Notes: generated by a model from the letters alone, not told the origin. A DNA stretch of 64,000 nt from Thiobacillus sp. (GCA_021166845.1 JAJPEP010000087.1:16209-80208), one strand, 5' to 3'; positions 39,246 through 47,207 are shown, numbered from the stretch's first letter. Numbers and translations: made by a program.

Positions 39246-39578
39246 TTACACGCAGCCGGTCGGTTTCGGGGTGCCGGCGTAGCGGCCTGCCTGTTTGGCG
39301 GGTCCGAACGGGTAGAGGTCGAACAGGAATTTCTTGTCGCCCCATTCCGGGCCGAATTCTTCCTTCAGGCCTTTTTGCAGGAAGCGCAGGTTGGGCGCGG
39401 TGCCGTTCTGGGCGAAGAAGTCGCGCATGTAGCGGATGATCTTCCAGTGGTTTTCGCCCAGTTCCAGCTTGTCTTCCTTGGCCAGTTCGACGGCCAGTTC
39501 TTCGGACCAGTCTTCCAGGTTGACCAGATAGCCTTCGGGGTCGGTTTCGACCATTCTGCCGTTGATTTCACGTTCCAT
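39246..39578 (-). CDS. DsrC/TusE-family sulfur-relay protein lacking the second cysteine
   Basis: A 110-residue sulfur-carrier protein. The family helix EINGRMVETDPEGYLVNLEDWSEELAVELAK and ENHWKIIRYMRDFFAQNGTAPNLRFLQKGLKEEFG are clear. The C-terminal arm ends KPTGCV with the conserved penultimate Cys (CysA). In dissimilatory DsrC a second Cys (CysB) sits 11 residues before CysA; here that position is Gly (AKQAGRYAGTPKPTGCV), as in TusE-type members. It can therefore carry one persulfide but not form the DsrC trisulfide. No dsrAB or tus genes are near. Good AAGGA ribosome-binding site before ATG 39578; divergent fragments upstream are not coding. Confidence 0.88.
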   Translation of the reverse strand: MEREINGRMVETDPEGYLVNLEDWSEELAVELAKEDKLELGENHWKIIRYMRDFFAQNGTAPNLRFLQKGLKEEFGPEWGDKKFLFDLYPFGPAKQAGRYAGTPKPTGCV

Positions 39579-39674
39579 GATTGTCGTCCTTGCGTGTAAT
39601 GAAAATTGCGATGGACGAACCATAAAATACCCGAGTAAATTAGTCAACCATAGAGGCAGAGTGGTTATTGAGAA

Positions 39675-40049
39675 TCATTTGCGGGAAATTTTGCCGCCCG
39701 CGGCCTTGTAGGCTTCGAAACCGCCTTCGATATAGCGCGCCTTCACGCCCGCGGCCTGCAGGCGATCGACCACGCTGTTCGACACGGCGCCGCCGCGCAC
39801 GCAGTAGATCACCACGTCGAGCGTTCGCGGCACGGCGCCGATCCAGGCGTCGATTTTTTCGGGGTTTTTCCACAGCGCGCCGGGGATGGTTTCGTCGGAC
39901 GCCGCGTAGTCGGCCTCGCGGCGCACGTCGAATACCAGCGTGACGTCGGGATCGAGCTTGGCGGGCTTGACGGTGCGCGCCAAATCCGCGCATTTCTCGG
40001 TTGGACTGTTGCAGCCGCAGCGCTTCAGGGGTTGAGTTTTGGGTTCCAT
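39675..40049 (-). CDS. Rhodanese with cysteine-rich N-terminus
   Basis: A 124-residue single-domain rhodanese. Active loop CVRGGAVS with the persulfide Cys; other elements LVFDVRREADYAASDETIPGAL and ARYIEGGFEAYKAAGGKI. The N-terminus holds a CGCNSPTEKC cluster that could bind metal. The AAAGGAAAC ribosome-binding site supports the ATG at 40049. Lies next to the DsrC/TusE-like gene, suggesting a sulfur-transfer role together (inference). Confidence 0.87.
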   Translation of the reverse strand: MEPKTQPLKRCGCNSPTEKCADLARTVKPAKLDPDVTLVFDVRREADYAASDETIPGALWKNPEKIDAWIGAVPRTLDVVIYCVRGGAVSNSVVDRLQAAGVKARYIEGGFEAYKAAGGKISRK

Positions 40050-40199
40050 GTTTCCTTTCTTCCGTTTTCGATGCACGACCTGCTGAAGATAGCGCGGATC
40101 GATGCTTTAAGGGGCAATGATGTAGACATAATATTTCCCAGCCCGTTTCAGCGGGCGGATGGATAAACCCGGATTGTCCATTCGTGCGAGAGGCTTTGC

Positions 40200-40256
40200 G
40201 TAGGGTGCACTCCGTGCACCTTACTAACGTCAATCGGTGCACGAAGTGCACCCTAC
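40200..40256. repeat. Inverted pair of GTAG REP palindromes
   Basis: Units at 40200-40220 and 40236-40256, head to head, 15 nt apart: GTAG foot with GGTGCAC-TCC-GTGCACC and the reverse-oriented GGTGCAC-GAA-GTGCACC with CTAC. Between the rhodanese and cbbR genes. Confidence 0.9.
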
Positions 40257-40325
40257 GGCCTGCTTGCCCGCTTCAAAAAGTGGCTGAATACATCAGCCCG
40301 AACAGTGCGCACACGCCGATCGCCT

Positions 40326-41252
40326 TCATGACGTCGGCCTTGCAAAAGGCTTCCCCGTTCCGGCCCCGGCCGGCGCCAGCACGAATTCCTTGAATGCCTG
40401 CGCCACCGGCGAGAGGCGCTTGTTGGCGCGGTGGACGACGTACCAGTGGCGCATGATGGGAAAGCCTTCGACCTCGAGCACGGCCAGCCGCTTGAGCGCC
40501 AGTTCCATCTCCAGCGTCTGCAGCGAGAGGATGCCCAGCCCCAGCCCGGCCTGCACCGCCTGCTTGATCGCTTCGTTGCTGCTCATTTCCATGCTGCTGC
40601 GGATTTCCAGCCCGCGGGCGGCGAAGAAGCGCTCCATCGCGCCGCGGGTGCCGGAGCCGGCTTCGCGCACCAGGAAGGATTCGGTCGCGAGGCTTGCCAT
40701 GGAGATGTTCTTTTGCCCAACCAGCGGGTGGTCGGGCGGGGCGATCACCACCAGCGGGTTGTCCATGAAGCGGATGGCGTCCAGGCCCAGCCCGTCCGGC
40801 ACCTGGCCCATGATGGCGAGGTCGATGCGATTGCCGACAAGCTGGTCCAGCACGGCAGCGCGGTTGGAGACATCCAGGTGGACCGACACCCCGGGGTGTC
40901 TGCCGCGAAACCGGGCCAGGATATCGGTGGCGACGACATTCACGGTCGAGGTCGCGGCCAGGTTGAGCTGGCCGCTGTCGATGCTCTGCAGCTGCGCCAG
41001 ATTGGCCTGCAAGTCGTCCAGCCGCGCGGTGATGGCCTGGCTGGCGTGCAGCACCTCGCGCCCGGCCTCGGTGAGAAAGATCTTCTTTCCAAGCTGCTCG
41101 GTAAGCCGCATTCCCAGGATGGCCTCGATCCCCCGCACCTGCATCGACACGGCGGGCTGCGAGAGGTGCAGCTCTTCGGCCGCGCGGGAAAACGAAAGAT
41201 GGCGGGCCACCGCGTCAAAAACCCTGAATTGGCGCAGCGTCAGTCGGCGCAT
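40326..41252 (-). CDS. cbbR: LysR-type regulator of CO2-fixation genes
   Basis: A 308-residue LysR regulator divergent from cbbM. N-terminal helix-turn-helix LTLRQFRVFDAVARHLSFSRAAEELHLSQPAVSMQVRGIEAILG, then an effector domain (VNVVATDILARFRGRHPGVSVHLDVSNRAA, GNRIDLAIMGQVPDGLGLDAIRF). Position divergent from the RuBisCO gene and the close fit to CbbR identify it as the activator of the cbb operon, responding to Calvin-cycle metabolites. REP elements flank it on both sides. Confidence 0.93.
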   Translation of the reverse strand: MRRLTLRQFRVFDAVARHLSFSRAAEELHLSQPAVSMQVRGIEAILGMRLTEQLGKKIFLTEAGREVLHASQAITARLDDLQANLAQLQSIDSGQLNLAATSTVNVVATDILARFRGRHPGVSVHLDVSNRAAVLDQLVGNRIDLAIMGQVPDGLGLDAIRFMDNPLVVIAPPDHPLVGQKNISMASLATESFLVREAGSGTRGAMERFFAARGLEIRSSMEMSSNEAIKQAVQAGLGLGILSLQTLEMELALKRLAVLEVEGFPIMRHWYVVHRANKRLSPVAQAFKEFVLAPAGAGTGKPFARPTS

Positions 41253-41451
41253 TTATGTATAAGTAAAATCATATGGTTTTTATCATAACAATTTAATTTT
41301 AATTATAGAAGGCCGTGCGTATAGTCCACCCCATCGCTTTCAGGGGTATTGCGCCTGGAGTAAATGGGTTTTTCGTAGGGTGCGCCATGCGCACCAGATC
41401 AATGGACGGTGCGCACAGCGCACCCTGCGTTATTTATCAAGGAGTCATGCA
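41253..41451. promoter_or_regulatory. cbbR-cbbM divergent control region
   Basis: About 200 bp between divergent cbbR and cbbM. The cbbR-proximal part is strikingly AT-rich (about 41257-41310, with TTATGTATAAG, ATCATATGG and TTATCATAACAATTTAATTTT) and holds several T-N11-A LysR-type half-sites. The promoter-distal part is occupied by a REP pair (41375-41428), and an AAGGAG ribosome-binding site lies 8 nt before the cbbM ATG. Exact operator not determined. Confidence 0.6.
41375..41428. repeat. REP palindrome pair in the cbbM leader
   Basis: Units 41375-41395 (GTAG, GGTGCGC-CAT-GCGCACC) and 41408-41428 (GGTGCGC-ACA-GCGCACC, CTGC foot with one change), head to head and 12 nt apart. They lie between the presumed promoter and the cbbM ribosome-binding site, so the RNA leader would fold into this structure. 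Confidence 0.88.
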
Positions 41452-42831
41452 ATGGATCAATCCGCACGTTACGCCGACCTCAGCCTGAAAGAGGAAGACC
41501 TGATCAAGGGCGACAAGCACATTCTCGTCGCTTATCACATGCAGCCCGCCACCGGCTATGGCTACCTGGAAGTGGCCGCGCACATCGCCGCCGAGTCCTC
41601 CACCGGCACCAACGTCGAAGTCTCCACCACGGACGACTTCACCAAGGGCGTGGACGCACTGGTGTATTTCATCGATGAAGCCAAGGGCGTGATGAAAGTC
41701 GCCTACCCGAACGACCTGTTCGACCGCAACGTGACCGACGGCCGCGCCATGCTGGTGTCGTTCCTGACGCTGGCGATCGGCAACAACCAGGGCATGGGCG
41801 ACGTCAAGCACCTGCAGATGCAGGATTTCTATGTGCCCTGGTCCATGCTGCGCCAGTTCGACGGCCCGGCCAAGGACATCACCGACCTGTGGGACATCCT
41901 GGGTCGCCCGCGCGTCAACGGCGGCTACATCGCCGGCACCATCATCAAGCCCAAGCTGGGCCTGCGCCCCGAGCCGTTCGCGCACGCCGCGTACCAGTTC
42001 TGGCTGGGCGGCGACTTCATCAAGAACGACGAACCGCAGGGCAACCAGGTTTTCTGCCCGGTCAAAAAAGTGATTCCGCTGGTGTACGACGCGATGAAGC
42101 GCGCCATGGACGAAACCGGCCAGGCCAAGCTGTTCTCCATGAACATCACCGCCGACGACCATTACGAAATGCTCGCTCGCGCCGATTTCGCGCTGGAAAC
42201 TTTCGGCCCGGATGCCAACAAGGTCGCCTTCCTGGTCGACGGTTACGTCGGCGGTCCCGGCATGATCACCACCGCGCGTCGCCAGTACCCGCAACAGTAC
42301 CTGCACTATCACCGTGCCGGCCACGGCGCCGTGACTTCGCCTTCCGCCGTGCGCGGCTACACCGCCTTCGTGCTGGCCAAGATGTCGCGTCTGCAAGGGG
42401 CTTCCGGCATCCACGTCGGCACCATGGGCTACGGCAAGATGGAAGGCGGCCGCGATGACCGCAACATCGCCTACATGATCGAGCGCGACTCGGCCGACGG
42501 TCCTTACTACCATCAGGAATGGCACGGCATGAAGCCCACCACCCCGATCATCTCCGGCGGCATGAACGCGCTGCGCCTGCCCGGCTTCTTCGAGAACCTC
42601 GGCCACGGCAACGTGATCAACACCTCCGGCGGCGGCTCCTACGGCCACATCGACAGCCCGGCGGCCGGCGCGATCTCCCTGCGCCAGTCCTACGAGTGCT
42701 GGAAGGCCGGCGCCGACCCGATCGAGTTCGCCAAAGAGCACAAGGAATTTGCCCGCGCGTTCGAGTCCTTCCCCGGCGACGCCGACAAGATCTTCCCCGG
42801 CTGGCGCGAAAAGCTGGGCGTGCACAAGTAA
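41452..42831 (+). CDS. cbbM: Form II ribulose-bisphosphate carboxylase/oxygenase
   Basis: Fixes CO2 onto ribulose bisphosphate. The 459-residue single-subunit enzyme follows Rhodospirillum form II numbering: catalytic Lys166 (GTIIKPKLG), carbamylated Lys191 in [11 protein letters not shown] with metal ligands Asp193/Glu194, the loop GYGKMEGG with loop-6 Lys, and [15 protein letters not shown]. Form II works best at high CO2 and low O2. First gene of cbbM-cbbQ-cbbO, next to cbbR. The start at 41452 has AAGGAG in front; the frame extends upstream through the REP pair but is not conserved there. Confidence 0.98.
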   Translation: MDQSARYADLSLKEEDLIKGDKHILVAYHMQPATGYGYLEVAAHIAAESSTGTNVEVSTTDDFTKGVDALVYFIDEAKGVMKVAYPNDLFDRNVTDGRAMLVSFLTLAIGNNQGMGDVKHLQMQDFYVPWSMLRQFDGPAKDITDLWDILGRPRVNGGYIAGTIIKPKLGLRPEPFAHAAYQFWLGGDFIKNDEPQGNQVFCPVKKVIPLVYDAMKRAMDETGQAKLFSMNITADDHYEMLARADFALETFGPDANKVAFLVDGYVGGPGMITTARRQYPQQYLHYHRAGHGAVTSPSAVRGYTAFVLAKMSRLQGASGIHVGTMGYGKMEGGRDDRNIAYMIERDSADGPYYHQEWHGMKPTTPIISGGMNALRLPGFFENLGHGNVINTSGGGSYGHIDSPAAGAISLRQSYECWKAGADPIEFAKEHKEFARAFESFPGDADKIFPGWREKLGVHK

Positions 42832-42857
42832 GCAGGTTGTGCACTGAAGCAGTAAAT

Positions 42858-42890
42858 AACGCCCCCGGTGCACTGGGGGCGTTGTTTTTT
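42858..42890 (+). terminator. Intrinsic terminator after cbbM
   Basis: AACGCCCCC, loop GGTGCACT, GGGGGCGTT, then GTTTTTT. A strong terminator-like hairpin 27 nt after the cbbM stop; partial read-through would set a high RuBisCO to activase ratio. Confidence 0.9.
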
Positions 42891-42909
42891 AGAAAGCCCT
42901 GCAATTGCC

Positions 42910-42995
42910 GTCATTGCGAGCAAAGCGAAGCAATCCAGTTGCTTGATTCGGCGCGACATCCTGGATTGCCGCGTCGCTTCGCTCCTCGCAATGAC
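42910..42995. repeat. Palindromic intergenic repeat (family B), complete copy
   Basis: GTCATTGCGAG-CAAAGCGAAGCAATCCAG on the left and CTGGATTGCC-GCGTCGCTTCGC-TCCTCGCAATGAC on the right, about 22 nt between the arms. A partial copy lies at 1-80. Situated between cbbM and cbbQ. Confidence 0.85.
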
Positions 42996-43036
42996 AGCGC
43001 TTTGGGTTACCAAGCGTTGCCAGTGTGGAGTCACAA

Positions 43037-43840
43037 ATGATCGACAAAGACCAGTACAAGATTCAGCAGGAACCGTTCTACCAGCAGCAGAAGAACGAAG
43101 TCGCGCTGTACGAGGCCGCCTACCGCAACCGCCTGCCCGTGATGGTGAAAGGCCCCACCGGCTGCGGCAAGTCGCGCTTCATCGAATACATGGCGTGGAA
43201 GCTCGGCAAGCCGCTCATCACCGTGGCCTGCAACGAGGACATGACCGCGTCCGACCTGGTCGGGCGCTACCTGCTGGAAGCCAACGGCACCCGCTGGCTC
43301 GACGGTCCCCTCACCACCGCCGCGCGCATCGGCGCCATCTGCTACCTTGATGAAATCGTCGAAGCGCGCCAGGACACCACCGTGGTGATCCACCCGCTCA
43401 CCGACCACCGCCGCACCCTGCCGCTCGACAAGAAGGGCGAGCTGCTCCATGCGCACCCCGATTTCCAGCTGGTGATTTCCTACAATCCCGGCTACAAGAC
43501 GCTGATGAAGGACTTGAAGCAGTCGACCAAGCAGCGCTTCACCGCCTTCGATTTCGACTATCCCGAAGCCGCGCTGGAAACGCGGATCGTGGCGGAAGAG
43601 ACCGGCATGGACGAAGCGGTGGCCGCCAAGCTGGTGAAAATCGCCGGCGTCGCCCGCAACCTCAAAGGGCACGGCCTGGACGAAGGCATCTCCACCCGTC
43701 TGCTGGTGTACGCCGCGACCCTGATCAAGGACGGCGTGGACCCGACGGACGCCTGCCGCATGGCGCTGGTGCGCCCGATCACCGACGACGCCGACATCCG
43801 CGAAACATTGGATCACGCCATCGACGCCACGTTTGCGTGA
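43037..43840 (+). CDS. cbbQ: RuBisCO activase ATPase subunit
   Basis: A 267-residue MoxR-type AAA+ ATPase that forms hexamers and, with CbbO, removes inhibitory sugar phosphates from RuBisCO. Walker A is GPTGCGKS (residues 39-46), Walker B ICYLDEI (101-107), followed by sensor 1 LVISYNPGY and an arginine-finger region STKQRF. The ATG at 43037 follows GGAG by 5 nt. Lies between cbbM and cbbO but is separated from cbbO by the RAYT gene and repeats. Confidence 0.96.
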   Translation: MIDKDQYKIQQEPFYQQQKNEVALYEAAYRNRLPVMVKGPTGCGKSRFIEYMAWKLGKPLITVACNEDMTASDLVGRYLLEANGTRWLDGPLTTAARIGAICYLDEIVEARQDTTVVIHPLTDHRRTLPLDKKGELLHAHPDFQLVISYNPGYKTLMKDLKQSTKQRFTAFDFDYPEAALETRIVAEETGMDEAVAAKLVKIAGVARNLKGHGLDEGISTRLLVYAATLIKDGVDPTDACRMALVRPITDDADIRETLDHAIDATFA

Positions 43841-43851
43841 TATGAAGAAAC

Positions 43852-43909
43852 GTAGGGTGCACTTCGTGCACCGTCCTTCTTTAACCGCCGTGCGCGAAGC
43901 GCACCCTAC
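43852..43909. repeat. REP palindrome pair directly upstream of the RAYT gene
   Basis: Units 43852-43872 (GTAG, GGTGCAC-TTC-GTGCACC) and 43889-43909 (CGTGCGC-GAA-GCGCACC, CTAC), head to head, 16 nt apart. The right unit ends 4 nt before the transposase ATG. Confidence 0.92.
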
Positions 43910-43913
43910 GTAA

Positions 43914-44450
43914 ATGTCCCACTATCGCCGTTCCCGGATGGGTGGCGCCACGTACTTTTTCACGGTGGTGACGTATCGTCGACAGCCGTTACTGACCCGA
44001 CCGGAGGCGATGGATGCCCTGCGCGAGGCTTTTCGTTCCGTTCAACACGCCCACCCTTTTGAGATGGACGCCGTCACCATCCTGCCCGATCATTTGCACG
44101 CCCTATGGACGTTGCCTGCGGGCGACGAAGACTTCAGTCGTCGCTGGGCCATGATCAAACGCCTCGTATCCGGAGCGGTCGGGCATCTTGCGGCGCCCGT
44201 CTCCACGCCCTCCATGAAAACAAGGCATGAATCCGGATTCTGGCAACGGCGCTTCTGGGAGCACCTGATACGCGATGACAATGATTTCGCGCGTCACATG
44301 GATTACATCCACTTCAACGCCGTAAAGCATGGCCACGCAGAGCGCCCGGCGGATTGGCCGCATTCGAGCTTCCAAAGATGCGTGGAGCGAGGCATTTACC
44401 CGGCAGATTGGGCATCGGGCGTGGAGATCGAAGGTGAATTCGGTGAGTGA
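43914..44450 (+). CDS. REP-associated tyrosine transposase (RAYT)
   Basis: A 178-residue Y1-type HUH enzyme of the IS200/IS605-related RAYT group, which binds and nicks REP palindromes. Motifs: RRSRMGGATYFFTVVTYRRQPLL at the N-terminus, the HUH pair in ILPDHLHALWTLP (His-Leu-His), SGFWQRRFWEHLIRD, and the catalytic-Tyr helix HMDYIHFNAVKHGHAERPADWPHSSF. Length is complete. It is bracketed on both sides by GTAG palindromes, the usual RAYT/REP arrangement, and sits inside the cbb operon between cbbQ and cbbO. It is probably the enzyme that spread the repeats of 36-46 kb. Confidence 0.9.
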   Translation: MSHYRRSRMGGATYFFTVVTYRRQPLLTRPEAMDALREAFRSVQHAHPFEMDAVTILPDHLHALWTLPAGDEDFSRRWAMIKRLVSGAVGHLAAPVSTPSMKTRHESGFWQRRFWEHLIRDDNDFARHMDYIHFNAVKHGHAERPADWPHSSFQRCVERGIYPADWASGVEIEGEFGE

Positions 44451-44473
44451 AAATACGCAATGCGGTCCACTTT

Positions 44474-44782
44474 GTAGGGTGCACTCCGTGCACCATCCAT
44501 GGAGCAGGCAATGCGGTGCACGAAGTGCACCCTACGTTGAGTGCATGATGGGTAGCGGGTGCGTGCAATATCGCTCCACCCTTCGTAGGGTGCACTCCGT
44601 GCACCATCCACGGAGCAGACTTCAACGCCGTAAAGCATGGCCACGCAGGGCGTCCGGCGGATTTTCCGTATTCCACCCTTTGTGGCAATGCGGTGCACGG
44701 AGTGCACCCTACGTTGAGGGCATGATGGGTAGTGGGTGCGCGCAGTATGGTGCCACCCTTTGTAGGGTGCACTCCGTGCACC
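44474..44782. repeat. Cluster of five REP palindromes between RAYT and cbbO
   Basis: Units at 44474-44494, 44515-44535, 44585-44605, 44692-44712 and 44762-44782. They are embedded in a longer direct repeat: (GTAG unit)-CATCCATGGAGCAG-...-AATGC-(inverse unit)-GTTGAGGGCATGATGGGTAG-... , present twice with a third start just before cbbO. The last copy supplies the GGAGCAGACC that contains the cbbO ribosome-binding site. The whole gap 44451-44798 is made of this material. Confidence 0.88.
44619..44674 (+). pseudogene. Duplicated 3' scrap of the RAYT gene
   Basis: ACTTCAACGCCGTAAAGCAT and the following bases to about 44674 match, with few changes, the intact RAYT gene at 44316-44371 (encoding FNAVKHGHAERPADWPHS). 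It is flanked by REP units at 44585-44605 and 44692-44712. A remnant of a second RAYT copy or of a duplication event. Confidence 0.75.
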
Positions 44783-44798
44783 ATTCATGGAGCAGACC

Positions 44799-47207
44799 AT
44801 GACCGAAACCGAATACCAGCACCCCCTGATGGCGGCCTACTGGAAGCAGCTCGACACCCGCTTTCCGAAGGTGGAGGAGGTGTTCGAGGATGTCATGGCC
44901 GAGGCGCTGTCGGTGCTCACGCGCGAAGGGCTCGATGCCTACCTCGAGGCCGGCCGCGTCATCGGCAAGCTGGGGCGCGGCGAGGAGCCGATGCTGGCAT
45001 TCCTGGAAGAATGGCCGTCCGCCGCGAAGGCGGTGGGCGAATCCGCTTTGCCGGCGGTGATGGCGCTGATCCAGCGCATGCAGAAGTCGCCTAACGGCCG
45101 CGCCATCGCGCCTTTTCTGCAGACCCTGGCGCCGGTGGCGCGGCGCCTGCAAACGCAGGAGCAGTTGCAGCTTTACCTGGATATCACGCTGGATTTCATG
45201 GAGCGCACCACCGGCTCCATCCACGGCCACCACACCACCTTTCCCAGCCCGGGCCTGCCGGAGTTCCTTGCCCAGGCGCCGAACCTGCTCAGCCAGCTCT
45301 CGCTGGCCGGCCTGAAGAACTGGGTGGAATACGGCATCCGCAACTACGGCACCCATCCCGAGCGGCAGAAGGATTTCTTCAGCCTGCAGTCGGCCGACAG
45401 CCGCGCGGTGCTGCAGCGCGAGCGCCACGGCACCCTGCTGGCGGACGTCGAGCACAAGCTGGACCTGTACCTGCGCGGGCTGTGGCAGGATGGCGACCAC
45501 CTGGTGCCGTACTCCACAGCGTTCGATGAAATCCGCAAGCCGATTCCGTATTACGACAAGCTCGGCATCCGCCTGCCCGACGTGTACGACGACTTCACTC
45601 CCCCCGTAGGGTGCATTCCATGCACCAAAAGCGGTGCGCATAGCGCACCCTACGAAGGCGAATCGCAGCGCATACCCGGCATCGACCGCTACCGCGCCGT
45701 GCTCGCCCACATCGTCGGTCACCGCCGCTGGTCCGAGGCGCAGATCGCCGACAACTGGAGCCCGTTCCAGCGCATGGCGGTGGAGTTCTTCGAGGACTGC
45801 CGCATCGAGACGCTCCTGATCCGCGAATACCCCGGCCTGCGCCGGCTTTTCCTCGCGCTGCATCCGAAGCCGCTGGAAGGCGCCTGCGATCCGGAAACCA
45901 CTTCCTGCCTGCGCCACCGGATGGCGATGCTGTCGCGCGCGCTGCTGGAAACGGCTGGTGCACAAAGTGCACCCTACGACGCCTCGGAGTCTTCCCGTAG
46001 GGTGCGCTTCGCGCACCGCCCCGATCATTCAAGTCACGGCTATGCCGACCCCGCTTTGCGCGAATTCGTTGAGCGCTTCCATGAAGTAATGGCGCAAGGC
46101 GAGTCCTCGACCAGCGAAATCGCCGCGCTGGCGCTCTCCTACGTCGCCAAAACGCGCCGCCAGAGCGACCAGCTCGCCAAAATCCACTTCGCCGACACGG
46201 TCGTCGACTACCGCGACGACAACCGCCAGTTGTGGAAATTCATCGAGTCGGGCGACGAGGAAGAAGCCTTCGACGAGAAGCGCAAGATCGAGCCCGGCGA
46301 GGAAATCCAGGGCCTGCCGCCGCGCCATTACCCCGAGTGGGACTACAGCAGCCAGACCTACCGCCCCGACTGGGCCAGCGTGTACGCCGCGCTGCATCCC
46401 AGCGGCAACCCGGCCGACATCGACCGCCTGCTCGCCAAGCACAGCGCGCTCGCCAAGCAGCTGAAGAAGATGCTCGACCTTTTGAAGCCGCAGGACAAGG
46501 TGCGCATCCGCTACCAGGAAGAGGGCAGCGAGCTCGATCTCGACGTCGCGATCCGCTCGCTGATCGACTTCAAGGGCGGCGCCACCCCCGACCCGCGCAT
46601 CAACATGAGCCACAAGACCAGCGGCCGCGACATCGCCGTGCTGCTGCTGCTGGACCTGTCGGAATCGCTCAACGAAAAAGCGGCGGGCTCCGACCAGACC
46701 ATCCTCGAACTCTCCCAGGAGGCGGTGTCGCTGCTGGCCTGGGCGATCGAGAAGCTGGGCGATTCGTTCGCCATCGCGGGCTTTCATTCCAACACCCGCC
46801 ACGACGTGCGCTACCTGCACATCAAGGGCTACGGCGAGCACTTCAACGACGACGTCAAGGCGCGCCTGGCCGCGATGGAGGCCGGCTATTCCACCCGCAT
46901 GGGCGCCGCGATGCGCCACGCCGCCCATTACCTCGGCGCGCGTCCGGCCGACAAGAAGCTCATGCTCATCCTCACCGACGGCATGCCGTCCGACGTCGAC
47001 GTTCACGATGAGCGCCTGCTGATCGAAGACGCCCGCCAGGCCGTCAAAGAGCTCGACCAGCAGGGCATTTTCCCCTACTGCATCAACCTCGACCCCAAGG
47101 CCGACGAATACGTCGGCGACATCTTCGGCCGCCAGTACACCGTCATCGACCGCATCGAGCGGCTGCCGGAGCGGCTGCCGCAGCTGTTCATGGCGCTGAC
47201 GAAGTAG
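44799..47207 (+). CDS. cbbO: RuBisCO activase adaptor subunit with two in-frame REP insertions
   Basis: About 802 residues. CbbO joins the CbbQ hexamer to RuBisCO through a C-terminal von Willebrand A domain; the MIDAS motif DLSES is at about residues 619-623 (AVLLLLDLSESLNE), followed by AIAGFHSNTRHDVRY and LMLILTDGMPSDVDVHDERLL. The N-terminal helical domain is normal (MAAYWKQLDTRFPKVEEVF) but is interrupted at about residues 270-285 (VGCIPCTKSGAHSAPY) and 387-406 (GAQSAPYDASESSRRVRFAH) by translated REP pairs. The frame stays open throughout. The ATG at 44799 with GGAG 6 nt before it is preferred over ATG 44787. Confidence 0.93.
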   Translation: MTETEYQHPLMAAYWKQLDTRFPKVEEVFEDVMAEALSVLTREGLDAYLEAGRVIGKLGRGEEPMLAFLEEWPSAAKAVGESALPAVMALIQRMQKSPNGRAIAPFLQTLAPVARRLQTQEQLQLYLDITLDFMERTTGSIHGHHTTFPSPGLPEFLAQAPNLLSQLSLAGLKNWVEYGIRNYGTHPERQKDFFSLQSADSRAVLQRERHGTLLADVEHKLDLYLRGLWQDGDHLVPYSTAFDEIRKPIPYYDKLGIRLPDVYDDFTPPVGCIPCTKSGAHSAPYEGESQRIPGIDRYRAVLAHIVGHRRWSEAQIADNWSPFQRMAVEFFEDCRIETLLIREYPGLRRLFLALHPKPLEGACDPETTSCLRHRMAMLSRALLETAGAQSAPYDASESSRRVRFAHRPDHSSHGYADPALREFVERFHEVMAQGESSTSEIAALALSYVAKTRRQSDQLAKIHFADTVVDYRDDNRQLWKFIESGDEEEAFDEKRKIEPGEEIQGLPPRHYPEWDYSSQTYRPDWASVYAALHPSGNPADIDRLLAKHSALAKQLKKMLDLLKPQDKVRIRYQEEGSELDLDVAIRSLIDFKGGATPDPRINMSHKTSGRDIAVLLLLDLSESLNEKAAGSDQTILELSQEAVSLLAWAIEKLGDSFAIAGFHSNTRHDVRYLHIKGYGEHFNDDVKARLAAMEAGYSTRMGAAMRHAAHYLGARPADKKLMLILTDGMPSDVDVHDERLLIEDARQAVKELDQQGIFPYCINLDPKADEYVGDIFGRQYTVIDRIERLPERLPQLFMALTK
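45606..45653. repeat. REP pair inside cbbO, first (in frame)
   Basis: Units 45606-45626 (GTAG, GGTGCAT-TCC-ATGCACC) and 45633-45653 (GGTGCGC-ATA-GCGCACC, CTAC) with 6 nt between. The core is 48 nt, exactly 16 codons, and starts at a codon boundary (GTA GGG TGC). Confidence 0.93.
45957..46017. repeat. REP pair inside cbbO, second (in frame)
   Basis: Units 45957-45977 (GGTGCAC-AAA-GTGCACC, CTAC) and 45997-46017 (GTAG, GGTGCGC-TTC-GCGCACC), here tail to tail with 19 nt between. The coding frame of cbbO is kept through both units. Confidence 0.92.

Noticed and set aside
44314..44802. Open frames with GCTPCT, VHSVH and ARSAPY peptides upstream of cbbO
   Set aside because: They are translations of REP palindromes, which lack stops in several frames. 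Outside cbbO they have no start signals or conserved protein context.
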